DNA from: an uncultured Clostridium sp.
GTDB taxonomy: Bacteria; Bacillota; Clostridia; Lachnospirales; Lachnospiraceae
DNA length: 64,000 bases
Assembly: GCA_947644195.1 (NCBI GenBank)
Contig: CANRZB010000003.1
Location: 1 to 64,000, forward strand
Reading direction: 5' to 3'
Shown in pieces: positions 54,608 through 62,707 of the stretch. How positions within the stretch are numbered: the stretch's first letter is position 1; each line of letters starts with the position of its first letter. Below the pieces are notes generated by a model that saw only the letters and a list, made by a program, of their open reading frames with translations, made no database searches and had not been told where the DNA came from. Position numbers and translations under genes: made by a program.

Positions 54608-55852
54608 GTGAGAAGTAAAAAAAATAGGAAGAAAAAAATACCAGGAACAGTCATTGGAATCATAATTTTCTGTATTTTTGCAGTTAGCTATGTTTTCTAT
54701 GTATATATGGATGAACGCGGAATTTCAAATAAGAAAATGATTGAAACATTTGGAAAAAATGCAGTTTGGAAATATGGTGTATTATTGGAAGGCGACCGTG
54801 TGCTTTCTTCAGAGGGATTGTTGTATTATACCAATATGTCCAAAAAGATGACAGTACCTTTATGTACCAGAGCAGGCTGTGAGCATAATACGGAGAACTG
54901 TACCGCCTGCTACTTGAGTAATAATGATTTTATATATCCATACCAGGGGAAAATGTATTTGGGATGCAAGGCAGACAAGCATCTGGAATTTTATCGGACT
55001 AATTTGGATGGCTCTGAGCGTGAAAAAATTGCTACTTATTCCTTTGATGATATCATTAGTGAAACACAATACTTGCAAGTGGATTCAAAGGTTTATATTG
55101 CCGTGGCAATAGAACCAGCTAGCCGGATGGAGATAACAGATGATGGAAACTGCTATGATGTGCCAGTATATTGGGAGTTGTTATGTTTTGATTTAGATAC
55201 AACAGAATATAAGAAAATTGGTAAGTTAGAAGGAGAATATTATGGGTATAGTATATATCTCCGATATTTGGAAAGTAATCGGATATACTACGAGTTTGAA
55301 GGTCGAACTTTGCCTTGGGAAGATATGTACCATCCCGAAACTGGAAAATTACTCAAACCGGAGCTTCAAGAAAATGAAATTAATGGTGTTGCAAGTATAA
55401 ATCTGGATACGGGGCAAATTCAGCTAGAAGATCGTTATGAGACTGGAGATTATGTTGGAACAGAAGCAGGCATTTATTATTTTTTGGAATATCAGAAAGA
55501 TTATATTTTGTCGGGAGATATTCGTTTGGAGCAAAATGAAATGGAGCAGAAAAAGATACATATCAAAAACTTAGAACAAAAAGAAGGAATTCTCTATCTT
55601 TTACACGATCATTTTGTATTTAATGAGGAAGGAGAAGATGAACGAAAAGGAAGAATCAGTTTTTTTGACAGATCTGGTAACCTGGAGTTTGTGATTGAGA
55701 ATGTTGACAAGTATATTATTGGGGAATGGGGATCTTACTATATAGTATGTTCTTTTGTCCATCCACAAGGTATGAGTGGTATGGGAAGCTATATTAAGAA
55801 AAAAGACATTAAGCAGCTACAGACGAAAGCAGTGGGGATAATAGATGACTAA
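54608..55852 (+). CDS. Membrane-anchored CxxxxCxH-motif protein, copy 1
   Basis: 414 residues with a GTG start (weak AGAAGTG site). Basic N-terminus and one anchor helix (residues 12-31, TVIGIIIFCIFAVSYVFYVY). The ectodomain carries the motif PLCTRAGCEHNTENCTACYL (about residues 81-100), a cysteine/histidine pattern common in clostridial envelope proteins. Propeller-like segments follow (MYLGCKADKHLEFYRTNLDG, GVASINLDTGQIQLEDRYE). It ends with SYIKKKDIKQLQTKAVGIID. Function unknown. The next gene is a close paralogue 26 nt downstream, so this is a recent tandem duplication, followed by an ABC transporter. Confidence 0.78.
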   Translation: MRSKKNRKKKIPGTVIGIIIFCIFAVSYVFYVYMDERGISNKKMIETFGKNAVWKYGVLLEGDRVLSSEGLLYYTNMSKKMTVPLCTRAGCEHNTENCTACYLSNNDFIYPYQGKMYLGCKADKHLEFYRTNLDGSEREKIATYSFDDIISETQYLQVDSKVYIAVAIEPASRMEITDDGNCYDVPVYWELLCFDLDTTEYKKIGKLEGEYYGYSIYLRYLESNRIYYEFEGRTLPWEDMYHPETGKLLKPELQENEINGVASINLDTGQIQLEDRYETGDYVGTEAGIYYFLEYQKDYILSGDIRLEQNEMEQKKIHIKNLEQKEGILYLLHDHFVFNEEGEDERKGRISFFDRSGNLEFVIENVDKYIIGEWGSYYIVCSFVHPQGMSGMGSYIKKKDIKQLQTKAVGIIDD

Positions 55853-55878
55853 GTAGTTGAGTTCAGAGGAGTTACATA

Positions 55879-57114
55879 ATGAGGAAAGGTATTAGGGTTA
55901 ATAAAATAAAAATCGTGGGTATCATCATCTGCTGTGTTTTAGCAGCCAGTTACATTCTATATGTATATATTATGGAACAGAAAGTCACGGAAATAGAAAC
56001 GATTGATACATTTGGAGAAAATGCAGTCTGGAAATATGATGTACTGCTGGATGGAGATCAAGTGCTATCTTCTAATGGCATGCTCTATTATACTAATATG
56101 TCTAAAAAAATAACGGTGCCCCTATGTACCAGGGTAGGCTGCGATCATAATACGGAAGAATGTACTGCTTTTTATATGTGTAATAATGACTTTATGTATC
56201 CGTATCAGGGAAAAATGTATTTGGGATGTATGGCACAGAAAGACTTGGAATTTTTTCGCACTAATCTGGATGGTTCTGAGCGAGAAAAAATTGCGACCTA
56301 TTCTTTGGGAGATGTTATTAGCTACACGGAATATATGCTTGTAGAATCCAGATTGTATATTGCTGTGGCAGTGGAGGATACCAGTCAAATGAAAATAACA
56401 GAGGAAGGAAGATGTTCTGATGTGCCGATACATTGGGAGCTTCTTTGTTTTGATCTGGAAGTAGGGAAATATGAGAAAATTGCTACTTTGGGAGAAGAGT
56501 ACTATCAACACAATTTGTATTTCAGAAATCTGGAAGATAATAGGCTTTACTATGAGTTTGAAGGACAAAAGATTCCATTGGAGGAGATGTATGATCAGGA
56601 AAGTGGAGAGCTTAAAGATGCGAAATATAGAGATTTAGAGATTGAGGGTGTGGCGAGTATAGATCTGGATACAGGAAAGATTCAGATAGAAGATCAGTAT
56701 GTAACACGGGATTATATTGGGAGTGAGGAAGGGACTTCCTATTTTCTGGAATACCAGCAGGATCATATCTTGTCGGGAGATATCCGTTTGGAGCGAAATG
56801 GAATAGCGCAAGGGAAGATACATATAAAAGATTTAGAACAAAAACAAGGCGTTCTTTGTCTTTTGCAGGATCATTTTGTATTTAATGAGGAGGGCGAAGA
56901 CGAAAAAGAAGGAAGAATTAGTTTTTTTGACAGATCTGGCAACTTGGAGTTTGAGATAGAAAATGTTGATAATTATGTGATTGGAGAATGGGGGCCATAT
57001 TATATATTATGTTCTTACGTTATCCCGCCAGGTGATTGTCATATGGGAAGCTATATTAAGAAAAAAGATATAAAGCAGCTACAGACGAAAGCAGTGGGAA
57101 TCATAGATGGCTAA
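55879..57114 (+). CDS. Membrane-anchored CxxxxCxH-motif protein, copy 2
   Basis: 411 residues, ATG with AGAGGAG 7 nt upstream, a better site than copy 1. Same plan: anchor helix (VGIIICCVLAASYILYVYI), PLCTRVGCDHNTEECTAFYM, MYLGCMAQKDLEFFRTNLDG, and an almost identical last 100 residues (LQDHFVFNEEGEDEKEGRIS, SYIKKKDIKQLQTKAVGIID). Divergence is greatest in the middle, suggesting the copies have begun to specialise. Placed directly before an ABC ATPase/permease pair, they could be sensors or substrate-binding partners on the outer membrane face; unproven. Confidence 0.78.
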   Translation: MRKGIRVNKIKIVGIIICCVLAASYILYVYIMEQKVTEIETIDTFGENAVWKYDVLLDGDQVLSSNGMLYYTNMSKKITVPLCTRVGCDHNTEECTAFYMCNNDFMYPYQGKMYLGCMAQKDLEFFRTNLDGSEREKIATYSLGDVISYTEYMLVESRLYIAVAVEDTSQMKITEEGRCSDVPIHWELLCFDLEVGKYEKIATLGEEYYQHNLYFRNLEDNRLYYEFEGQKIPLEEMYDQESGELKDAKYRDLEIEGVASIDLDTGKIQIEDQYVTRDYIGSEEGTSYFLEYQQDHILSGDIRLERNGIAQGKIHIKDLEQKQGVLCLLQDHFVFNEEGEDEKEGRISFFDRSGNLEFEIENVDNYVIGEWGPYYILCSYVIPPGDCHMGSYIKKKDIKQLQTKAVGIIDG

Positions 57115-57161
57115 AAAGCAGCTGAAAACTAAGGCAGTGAATTTATGGGAGGATGCTGACT

Positions 57162-58049
57162 ATGAGTGAATTGAGAGCAGCGAATCTGACGAAAGTATAT
57201 CAAAACGGGAAAAAGGCGTTGGATGATTTTTCTTTTACTTTTACACAGGGAATATATGGGATTCTTGGGCCAAATGGCGCAGGAAAATCGACGTTGATTC
57301 GTCTTTTGACGGATCAGTTTCCGCCGACTAGTGGCACCGTGTATTCCCATGGTATTGATGTCCGGGAATATGGACAGGAGTATCGGGGGATTTTGGGGTA
57401 TATGCCGCAACAGCAGGAGCTATATCCAGAGTTTACCCTGCAACGATTTTTGTATTATATGGCAGCATTAAAAGGACTGGATAAAAAAACAGCTTCCGAA
57501 CAGATTCCTGATTTGATGAAACGGGTAAATTTATTTGATTATCGGAGACAACGGCTGGGAACCTTTTCCGGAGGGATGCAGCAGCGTGCCTTGATCGCAC
57601 AGGCATTATTGGGAGAACCGGAGATCTTAATCCTGGATGAACCGACGGCGGGGTTGGATCCTCGGGAAAGGATACGAATTCGGAATTTGGTTTCAGAGAT
57701 TTCTTTTCATCGTATCGTTTTAATTGCTACCCATGTGGTATCGGATGTTGAATTTATTGCCCGGGAAATTTTGTTGATGCAGCAGGGGCGGATTGCGGCA
57801 CATCAGACTCCGGTAGCATTGTGCGAGAAAATTCGTGGAAAAGTATATGAGGCGCAGTGCACAGAAGAGGAGTGGAGAGAGATTAGCAATCAATATACCA
57901 TAACTAATTTATCTCAAAATAAGGGAAAGGTACAGGTAAGACTGTTGTCGGAGCAGAAACCGGAAGAAATCCGCGTGCAAGCGGTTGTTCCAACTTTGGA
58001 AGATGTATATCTGTATTATTTTGGTGAGGAGTCTGCCTATGAATCTTAA
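57162..58049 (+). CDS. ABC transporter ATP-binding protein
   Basis: 295 residues; ATG 57162 is taken because GGGAGG lies 9 nt before it, while the earlier ATG 57153 abuts the site. Walker A GILGPNGAGKSTLIRLL, Q-loop GYMPQQQELYPEFT, signature TFSGGMQQRALIAQAL, Walker B EILILDEPTAGLDPRE and H-switch LIATHVV are intact. The class (CcmA/NatA-like) typically pairs with large ABC-2 permeases. Overlaps the permease gene by 11 nt. Confidence 0.93.
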   Translation: MSELRAANLTKVYQNGKKALDDFSFTFTQGIYGILGPNGAGKSTLIRLLTDQFPPTSGTVYSHGIDVREYGQEYRGILGYMPQQQELYPEFTLQRFLYYMAALKGLDKKTASEQIPDLMKRVNLFDYRRQRLGTFSGGMQQRALIAQALLGEPEILILDEPTAGLDPRERIRIRNLVSEISFHRIVLIATHVVSDVEFIAREILLMQQGRIAAHQTPVALCEKIRGKVYEAQCTEEEWREISNQYTITNLSQNKGKVQVRLLSEQKPEEIRVQAVVPTLEDVYLYYFGEESAYES

Positions 58050-60195
58050 CGGTCTGGAATTACAAAAATTAATTCGAAATCGGCGGTTGCTATTGACGAT
58101 TGCAGCTATTTTTTTCTTAAATCTGGTTACTACATATTATATTTACCAGGATCAAGGTGCCGGCAGGGTTACGTATTCTAGCGCTTCCTACAGGGCGGTC
58201 TATCGGGATTTGCAGGATATGAGTGCAGAGCAGGCATATTCGTTTTTGGAGAGTTATTTTAATGAGACAATGCAGGCAGACGGAGAAAAGGGCCAGACGA
58301 AGCTGCGATATACCGGGGAAATGGCTTCAGAGAGCCGCCTGATTTCAGAGATTTTGGGCAGTTTGGATCAGTGTATTCATTATGAGGATTATCTGGATCG
58401 TTTGGAAGAAGGACGAGGAATCTTAGAGGAGGCGGGTTTGTTGCAGATTGCCAGTCCTTTTCAACAGAGAAATCTCGCAAAACAAAACCAGGATAAGGAG
58501 ATCATGAGGGGGAGGGACATAAAATATGGGCCTTCTAAGGGAATAGCTTTATGGGGAGATACGGTAACAACGGATTTTTTTATTCTACTGCTGTTGCTGT
58601 TGTTGGTGGTACAGTTGGTAACAAGGGAGCGGGAAACCGGGCAGATCCAGTTGTACCAAGTTACCAGAAAAGGGCAGATTCATTTGATTTTTGCTAAGAT
58701 TTTTGCTGCGTTAATTTGTATGGTCATTATTAGTGTTGTTTTCTGGATGAGCAATTTGATTATGGCAGGATCTCTCTATGGATGGGGAGATCTCCATCGT
58801 TTGATTCAGTCTGTGGATCCCTATCGGGATTGTCTGAGGCCGTTCACAGTGTTGCAATTTATTGGGCTATTCTTTCTATTTAAGCTTTTTATTTATACTT
58901 GCCTGATTTTGTTTCTATTTTTGCTTTCTATAATAGGTAGGCAGGTGCAGATCATGTATTTTATTGTGATAGCCGTCAGTTTAGTGGAGGGGGGTCTCTA
59001 TTTCTCAATTCATGAAACCAGCCGATGGGTTACCTGGAAATATCTCAATCTCTTTGCCTTCTTAAAAACAGGTAATGTGATTGGAATATATCGAAATATT
59101 AATATTGCCAATATGCCCTGTCCCTATTTCTATGTTTTTCTATTTGCCACGGTTTTGTCATCTATTCTGTTTGTATTTGTTTCTGCAGTTTTTTTCAGCC
59201 GTCAGGCGGAGCAGGAAACAATGGGGCGGAAGTCATGGTATGATCGTCTGCCATGGATGGATCGGAGGGAACGCTCTTTGTCACTTTTACATCAGGAAAG
59301 TAATAAGCTGTGTTTCTATGGGAAATTTTTCTATGTGCTGTTGGGATATTTGCTATTTGTAGTTATGACCTATCAGCCGGCATCCAAAGCCTTTTATATT
59401 GCACCAGATCCTTATTATGATCTCTATATTGATTATCTGAAAGGACCAATTTCTGAGAAAACACAGGCGTGGATTGCCAAAGAAGACCAGAGATTTGCCA
59501 TGTTAGAGGAAAGATATACCAATGGAGAGATTACGGAAGAATACTGGGAATCTCAGATGCGGCCTTATTCGGCATTTGAGAGACTTCGGGATATTACCAC
59601 GGTCCATTTGGAGCAAACGAAGGGGGAATATCTGCATACGGCGGGATATCAATTATTGACCGGGGATCAGATATCTAATCAGAAAGATATTAAATTGGCT
59701 CTATTGGCAGTGGTTGTCATGTTATATCCTTTGGCCTATTTATTTGGGATTGATAATCAGCGGCGCATGGTGCCGTTATTACAGGCAACGGTAAATGGAA
59801 GGCGCCGGGTATTGGGCATCAGAATCTTTCTTGGGACGATGGTGGTAACCTCAGTTTACTTGCTGACGTACGTTCCCTTTTATTATAGCGTCTTGTCGGA
59901 ATTTGGAACGGAATCTATCCATGCCCCAGCCTGTAGTTTGCTGCATTTGGGAAAGATACCACATGGAATTAGTTTACAGCAGTATTTAATTCTGGTGGCA
60001 GTTTTACGTTATATCGGATATCTCCTTCTGATGGCTGCGATGATCTGGATTTCGGGCAGAAGTAACAGCGTGATTGTGGGATGTGTGATTGGAATCACAA
60101 TTTTTGTGCTTCCGCTGATTTTTGCGTATTTACAGATTCCTGGATTTACTTATGTTTTATGGAATCCGCTGCTTTTGGGAAATGTCTTTGGATAG
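58039..60195 (+). CDS. Large ABC-2-type membrane permease
   Basis: 718 residues from ATG 58039, with GAGGAG 7 nt upstream. About twelve hydrophobic segments. The N-terminal half has one helix, an extracellular region (about 40-170) and a helix cluster including FILLLLLLLVVQLVTRERET, typical of ABC-2 permeases. The C-terminal half repeats the plan (YVLLGYLLFVVMTYQ, long loop, LALLAVVVMLYPLAYLFGID, LLLMAAMIWISG). The double-length form resembles exporters linked to bacteriocin or lipid-active peptide loci. Partner of the ATPase before it; substrate unknown. Confidence 0.82.
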   Translation: MNLNGLELQKLIRNRRLLLTIAAIFFLNLVTTYYIYQDQGAGRVTYSSASYRAVYRDLQDMSAEQAYSFLESYFNETMQADGEKGQTKLRYTGEMASESRLISEILGSLDQCIHYEDYLDRLEEGRGILEEAGLLQIASPFQQRNLAKQNQDKEIMRGRDIKYGPSKGIALWGDTVTTDFFILLLLLLLVVQLVTRERETGQIQLYQVTRKGQIHLIFAKIFAALICMVIISVVFWMSNLIMAGSLYGWGDLHRLIQSVDPYRDCLRPFTVLQFIGLFFLFKLFIYTCLILFLFLLSIIGRQVQIMYFIVIAVSLVEGGLYFSIHETSRWVTWKYLNLFAFLKTGNVIGIYRNINIANMPCPYFYVFLFATVLSSILFVFVSAVFFSRQAEQETMGRKSWYDRLPWMDRRERSLSLLHQESNKLCFYGKFFYVLLGYLLFVVMTYQPASKAFYIAPDPYYDLYIDYLKGPISEKTQAWIAKEDQRFAMLEERYTNGEITEEYWESQMRPYSAFERLRDITTVHLEQTKGEYLHTAGYQLLTGDQISNQKDIKLALLAVVVMLYPLAYLFGIDNQRRMVPLLQATVNGRRRVLGIRIFLGTMVVTSVYLLTYVPFYYSVLSEFGTESIHAPACSLLHLGKIPHGISLQQYLILVAVLRYIGYLLLMAAMIWISGRSNSVIVGCVIGITIFVLPLIFAYLQIPGFTYVLWNPLLLGNVFG

Positions 60196-60199
60196 CAAG

Positions 60200-60229
60200 G
60201 GAGCTTTCTAAGGTTACTTAGAAAGCTCC
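60200..60229 (+). terminator. Hairpin after the ABC permease
   Basis: Perfect 13-bp stem GGAGCTTTCTAAG (60200-60212) with CTTAGAAAGCTCC (60217-60229) and a 4-nt loop. No T run follows, so it may act as an mRNA end-stabiliser rather than a classic terminator. Confidence 0.55.
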
Positions 60230-60288
60230 ACGGTTGAGGTTATATAAGAAAATTAGTTGTTGCTTACTTTCAAATGCTGTGACGTTGC

Positions 60289-61866
60289 CTATTCCTCTTC
60301 TTTTGGAGTATAGCCTGTGACGGTAACGTCTTCATCACATTCAAAATCATCAAGATCTGGACAATTTGACAAATCCAATTTAGTGATCTGATTATTCTTA
60401 CACCATAAAAGTATTAGATTTGGATTGTGGCTAAAATCCAGGCTGCTAAGATTATTATCTTGACAGAAGAGGAATTCCAGATCCGGGTTTTTGCTGAGAT
60501 CCAGGCTGCTCAAAAAATTATAAGAGCAGGACAAAGAATTCAAAAGAGGATTGTTGGTAACATCCAGATTTGATATTTGGTTGTCAAAACAATTTAACGA
60601 TAACAGAGCAGTGTTTTTGCTGACATCCAAGCTGGTAAGTTGGTTAAAGGAGCAGACTAATGTTTCCAGACTTGTATTTTTGCTGACATCCAAATCGGTC
60701 AGAAAGTTATCGTTACACAATAGGAATGATAAAGCTGTGTTATTTGTGAGATCCAGGCTGGTCAACGCATCCTCTACGCATATCAGTGAATCTAAAGCAG
60801 TATTTTTGCTGATATCAATGTTTTCTAAATAGTTAAAGGAACAGTCAAGTTCCTGTAATGCCGTATTGTTGGTGACATCCAGAGTATTCAGTTCATTATT
60901 GTCACAGGTTAGTATTGTCAATGCTGTATTGTTAGTAAGATCCAGATTATCTAAGGAGTTGAAGGAGCAGTCAAGTCTTTTTAAGGCGGTATTCTGGCTA
61001 ACATCCAGATTGGTTAATGAATTACTGCAACAGTCAAGATATTCTAAAGAGATGTTTTGGCTAACGTCAATGATTTCTAACTGATTGGTATAGCAGTGAA
61101 TTTCTGTCAAATGTGGGAGTTCGGCAAAGGAGATTTCGCCAATTATAGCCTTATCATTCCATATGATAGAAGTAAGGTATCCATTGCTGTCCCAGCTATA
61201 TTCCTCTTCATTGTCCAAATCTTCACTGACGGTTGCCCCTGATTCTATTTGCGATGCAATCAGTTTTTTGAGTGCAGCAACATCATCCTCATTTTTTTCA
61301 ACTGGTTTTGCCGTGTTAGATGGCGTCGGAGCTGCAGACGGTGCAGGTTCTTCCGACGGAGTCAGGGACGATGCTGGATTTTGCGTGGACAATGCCGGTG
61401 GTATCGGGTTCGTTGGAGATTTAGTAGTATTCGGGTTTGTTGTTGATCCCGGTGTATTGGTGCCTGGATTTGCCGGTGTATTTGGCTGTGACGGCATGTT
61501 CGTAGTAGTAGGTGTTTTCTTTTTGGAAGCTGCGTTCACTTTGATCTTGCAAACTAATTTTTTGCTGCCGATCTTTGCCTGTAATTTTGCGGTTCCTTTC
61601 TTTTTTCCCTTGATAATGACAGTCTTGCCCTTCTTCTTGGCCGAAAAAGAAATACATTTTTTACCGGCTATCGCCTTCCAGGTTATTTTTTTCTTAGCGT
61701 TTTTTACCTTCAGGGTTTTGGATTTGCCCACGGTAATGGTTAGCGTTTTTTTGCTAAGACTTGGTGCTTTAGCTGCTTTTACAGTGTTTGCGGAAATGTT
61801 TCCCGCTAACAACATGGAAATGGACAGGATTCCTGCCATCCATTTTTTGGAACGTGTTGACTTCAT
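60289..61866 (-). CDS. Secreted Ig-like / leucine-rich-repeat protein, paralogue of the left-edge gene
   Basis: 525 residues, ATG 61866 with GGGAG 6 nt upstream. Signal peptide (KKWMAGILSISMLLAGNISA), then a lysine-rich Ig-like domain (about 38-112, KKKITWKAIAGKKCISFSAK), a threonine/proline linker (about 115-190), a short conserved segment (VAALKKLIASQIESGATVSE) and about thirteen 21-residue leucine-rich repeats (LDVSQNTALKRLDCSFNSLD). It ends in a short acidic tail (GYTPKEEE), with no sortase motif. Same domain order as the gene at 1-1232, but a simpler linker. Likely a secreted or wall-held binding protein. Confidence 0.9.
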   Translation of the reverse strand: MKSTRSKKWMAGILSISMLLAGNISANTVKAAKAPSLSKKTLTITVGKSKTLKVKNAKKKITWKAIAGKKCISFSAKKKGKTVIIKGKKKGTAKLQAKIGSKKLVCKIKVNAASKKKTPTTTNMPSQPNTPANPGTNTPGSTTNPNTTKSPTNPIPPALSTQNPASSLTPSEEPAPSAAPTPSNTAKPVEKNEDDVAALKKLIASQIESGATVSEDLDNEEEYSWDSNGYLTSIIWNDKAIIGEISFAELPHLTEIHCYTNQLEIIDVSQNISLEYLDCCSNSLTNLDVSQNTALKRLDCSFNSLDNLDLTNNTALTILTCDNNELNTLDVTNNTALQELDCSFNYLENIDISKNTALDSLICVEDALTSLDLTNNTALSFLLCNDNFLTDLDVSKNTSLETLVCSFNQLTSLDVSKNTALLSLNCFDNQISNLDVTNNPLLNSLSCSYNFLSSLDLSKNPDLEFLFCQDNNLSSLDFSHNPNLILLWCKNNQITKLDLSNCPDLDDFECDEDVTVTGYTPKEEE

Positions 61867-62265
61867 AGTGTTCTCCCTCTCTTTCTGTGCAATGATCTAC
61901 ATTCTGCGTAAAGAAACCAATATGACTCGAAATGGTTCCATCACATTGCTCTATGATTGTGTTCGTATGAATTAGATTGTATCAAAAAAGCTAGGAAGAG
62001 ACAAGTCGCTTTTCTTATTTTAATAGGAAAAAATAAGAACGGGCAAAAAATAGCAAAAAAATACTTGCTTTTCCATTGGAATTATTGTACAATAGCATAT
62101 TGTAGCGAGGATATTAGACAGTCCTATCTGTCTGAGGGAAGTTGGTCTCCATCTTCTGGCGCAGTTGCAGCAGGCGATATATCATGTTTCGGCTTCTGTA
62201 TCGACGCCGTCCGTTAGTGTATGGCTGGCGGTTTTGCCGACAGTCAATAGAAATAGGAGGTTATT
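61867..62265 (+). other. Leader and promoter region of rplO-secY
   Basis: No gene. It contains the rplO promoter (listed separately) and about 170 nt of leader with small hairpins (GACAG/CTGTC near 62118; CTGGCGG/GCCGACAG near 62223) that could be the target of ribosomal protein feedback. Confidence 0.45.
62065..62093 (+). promoter_or_regulatory. Separate promoter for rplO-secY
   Basis: TTGCTT (62065-62070), 17-nt spacer, TACAAT (62088-62093). It replaces the transcription normally supplied by the upstream spc operon. Confidence 0.7.
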
Positions 62266-62706
62266 ATGAATTTATCAACATTACGCCCGGCAAAGGGGGC
62301 AAAGCAGAGCGACAATTTCAGAAGAGGTCGCGGTCATGGTTCAGGAAATGGTAAGACAGCAGGTAAGGGACATAAAGGTCAGAAGGCTCGTTCCGGTGCG
62401 CCACGTCCTGGTTTTGAAGGTGGTCAGATGCCACTTTACAGACGTATTCCAAAGAGAGGATTTACCAACATCAATTCCAAAGAAATCATTGCGATTAATG
62501 TGGACAAGTTAGATGTATTTAACGATGGTGATGTGGTAACAGTGGCAGCATTACAGGAAAAAGGTATTGTAAATAATCCTAAGGATGGCGTTAAGATACT
62601 TGGAAATGGAGAATTAACTAAGAAGCTGACAGTCCAGGTGAATGCATTCAGTAAGAGTGCTGCAGAGAAGATTGAAGCTCTTGGTGGAAAAGCAGAGGTG
62701 ATCTAG
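62266..62706 (+). CDS. rplO: 50S ribosomal protein L15
   Basis: 146 residues, ATG after [66 protein letters not shown] are canonical. Normally placed directly after rpmD; here it lies 16.8 kb away and has its own promoter. secY follows after one base. Confidence 0.98.
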   Translation: MNLSTLRPAKGAKQSDNFRRGRGHGSGNGKTAGKGHKGQKARSGAPRPGFEGGQMPLYRRIPKRGFTNINSKEIIAINVDKLDVFNDGDVVTVAALQEKGIVNNPKDGVKILGNGELTKKLTVQVNAFSKSAAEKIEALGGKAEVI

Positions 62707-62707
62707 G

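Noticed and set aside
45456-62265. Prophage or classic integrative element
   Set aside because: No integrase, recombinase, phage structural or conjugation gene and no tRNA attachment site is visible in the island.
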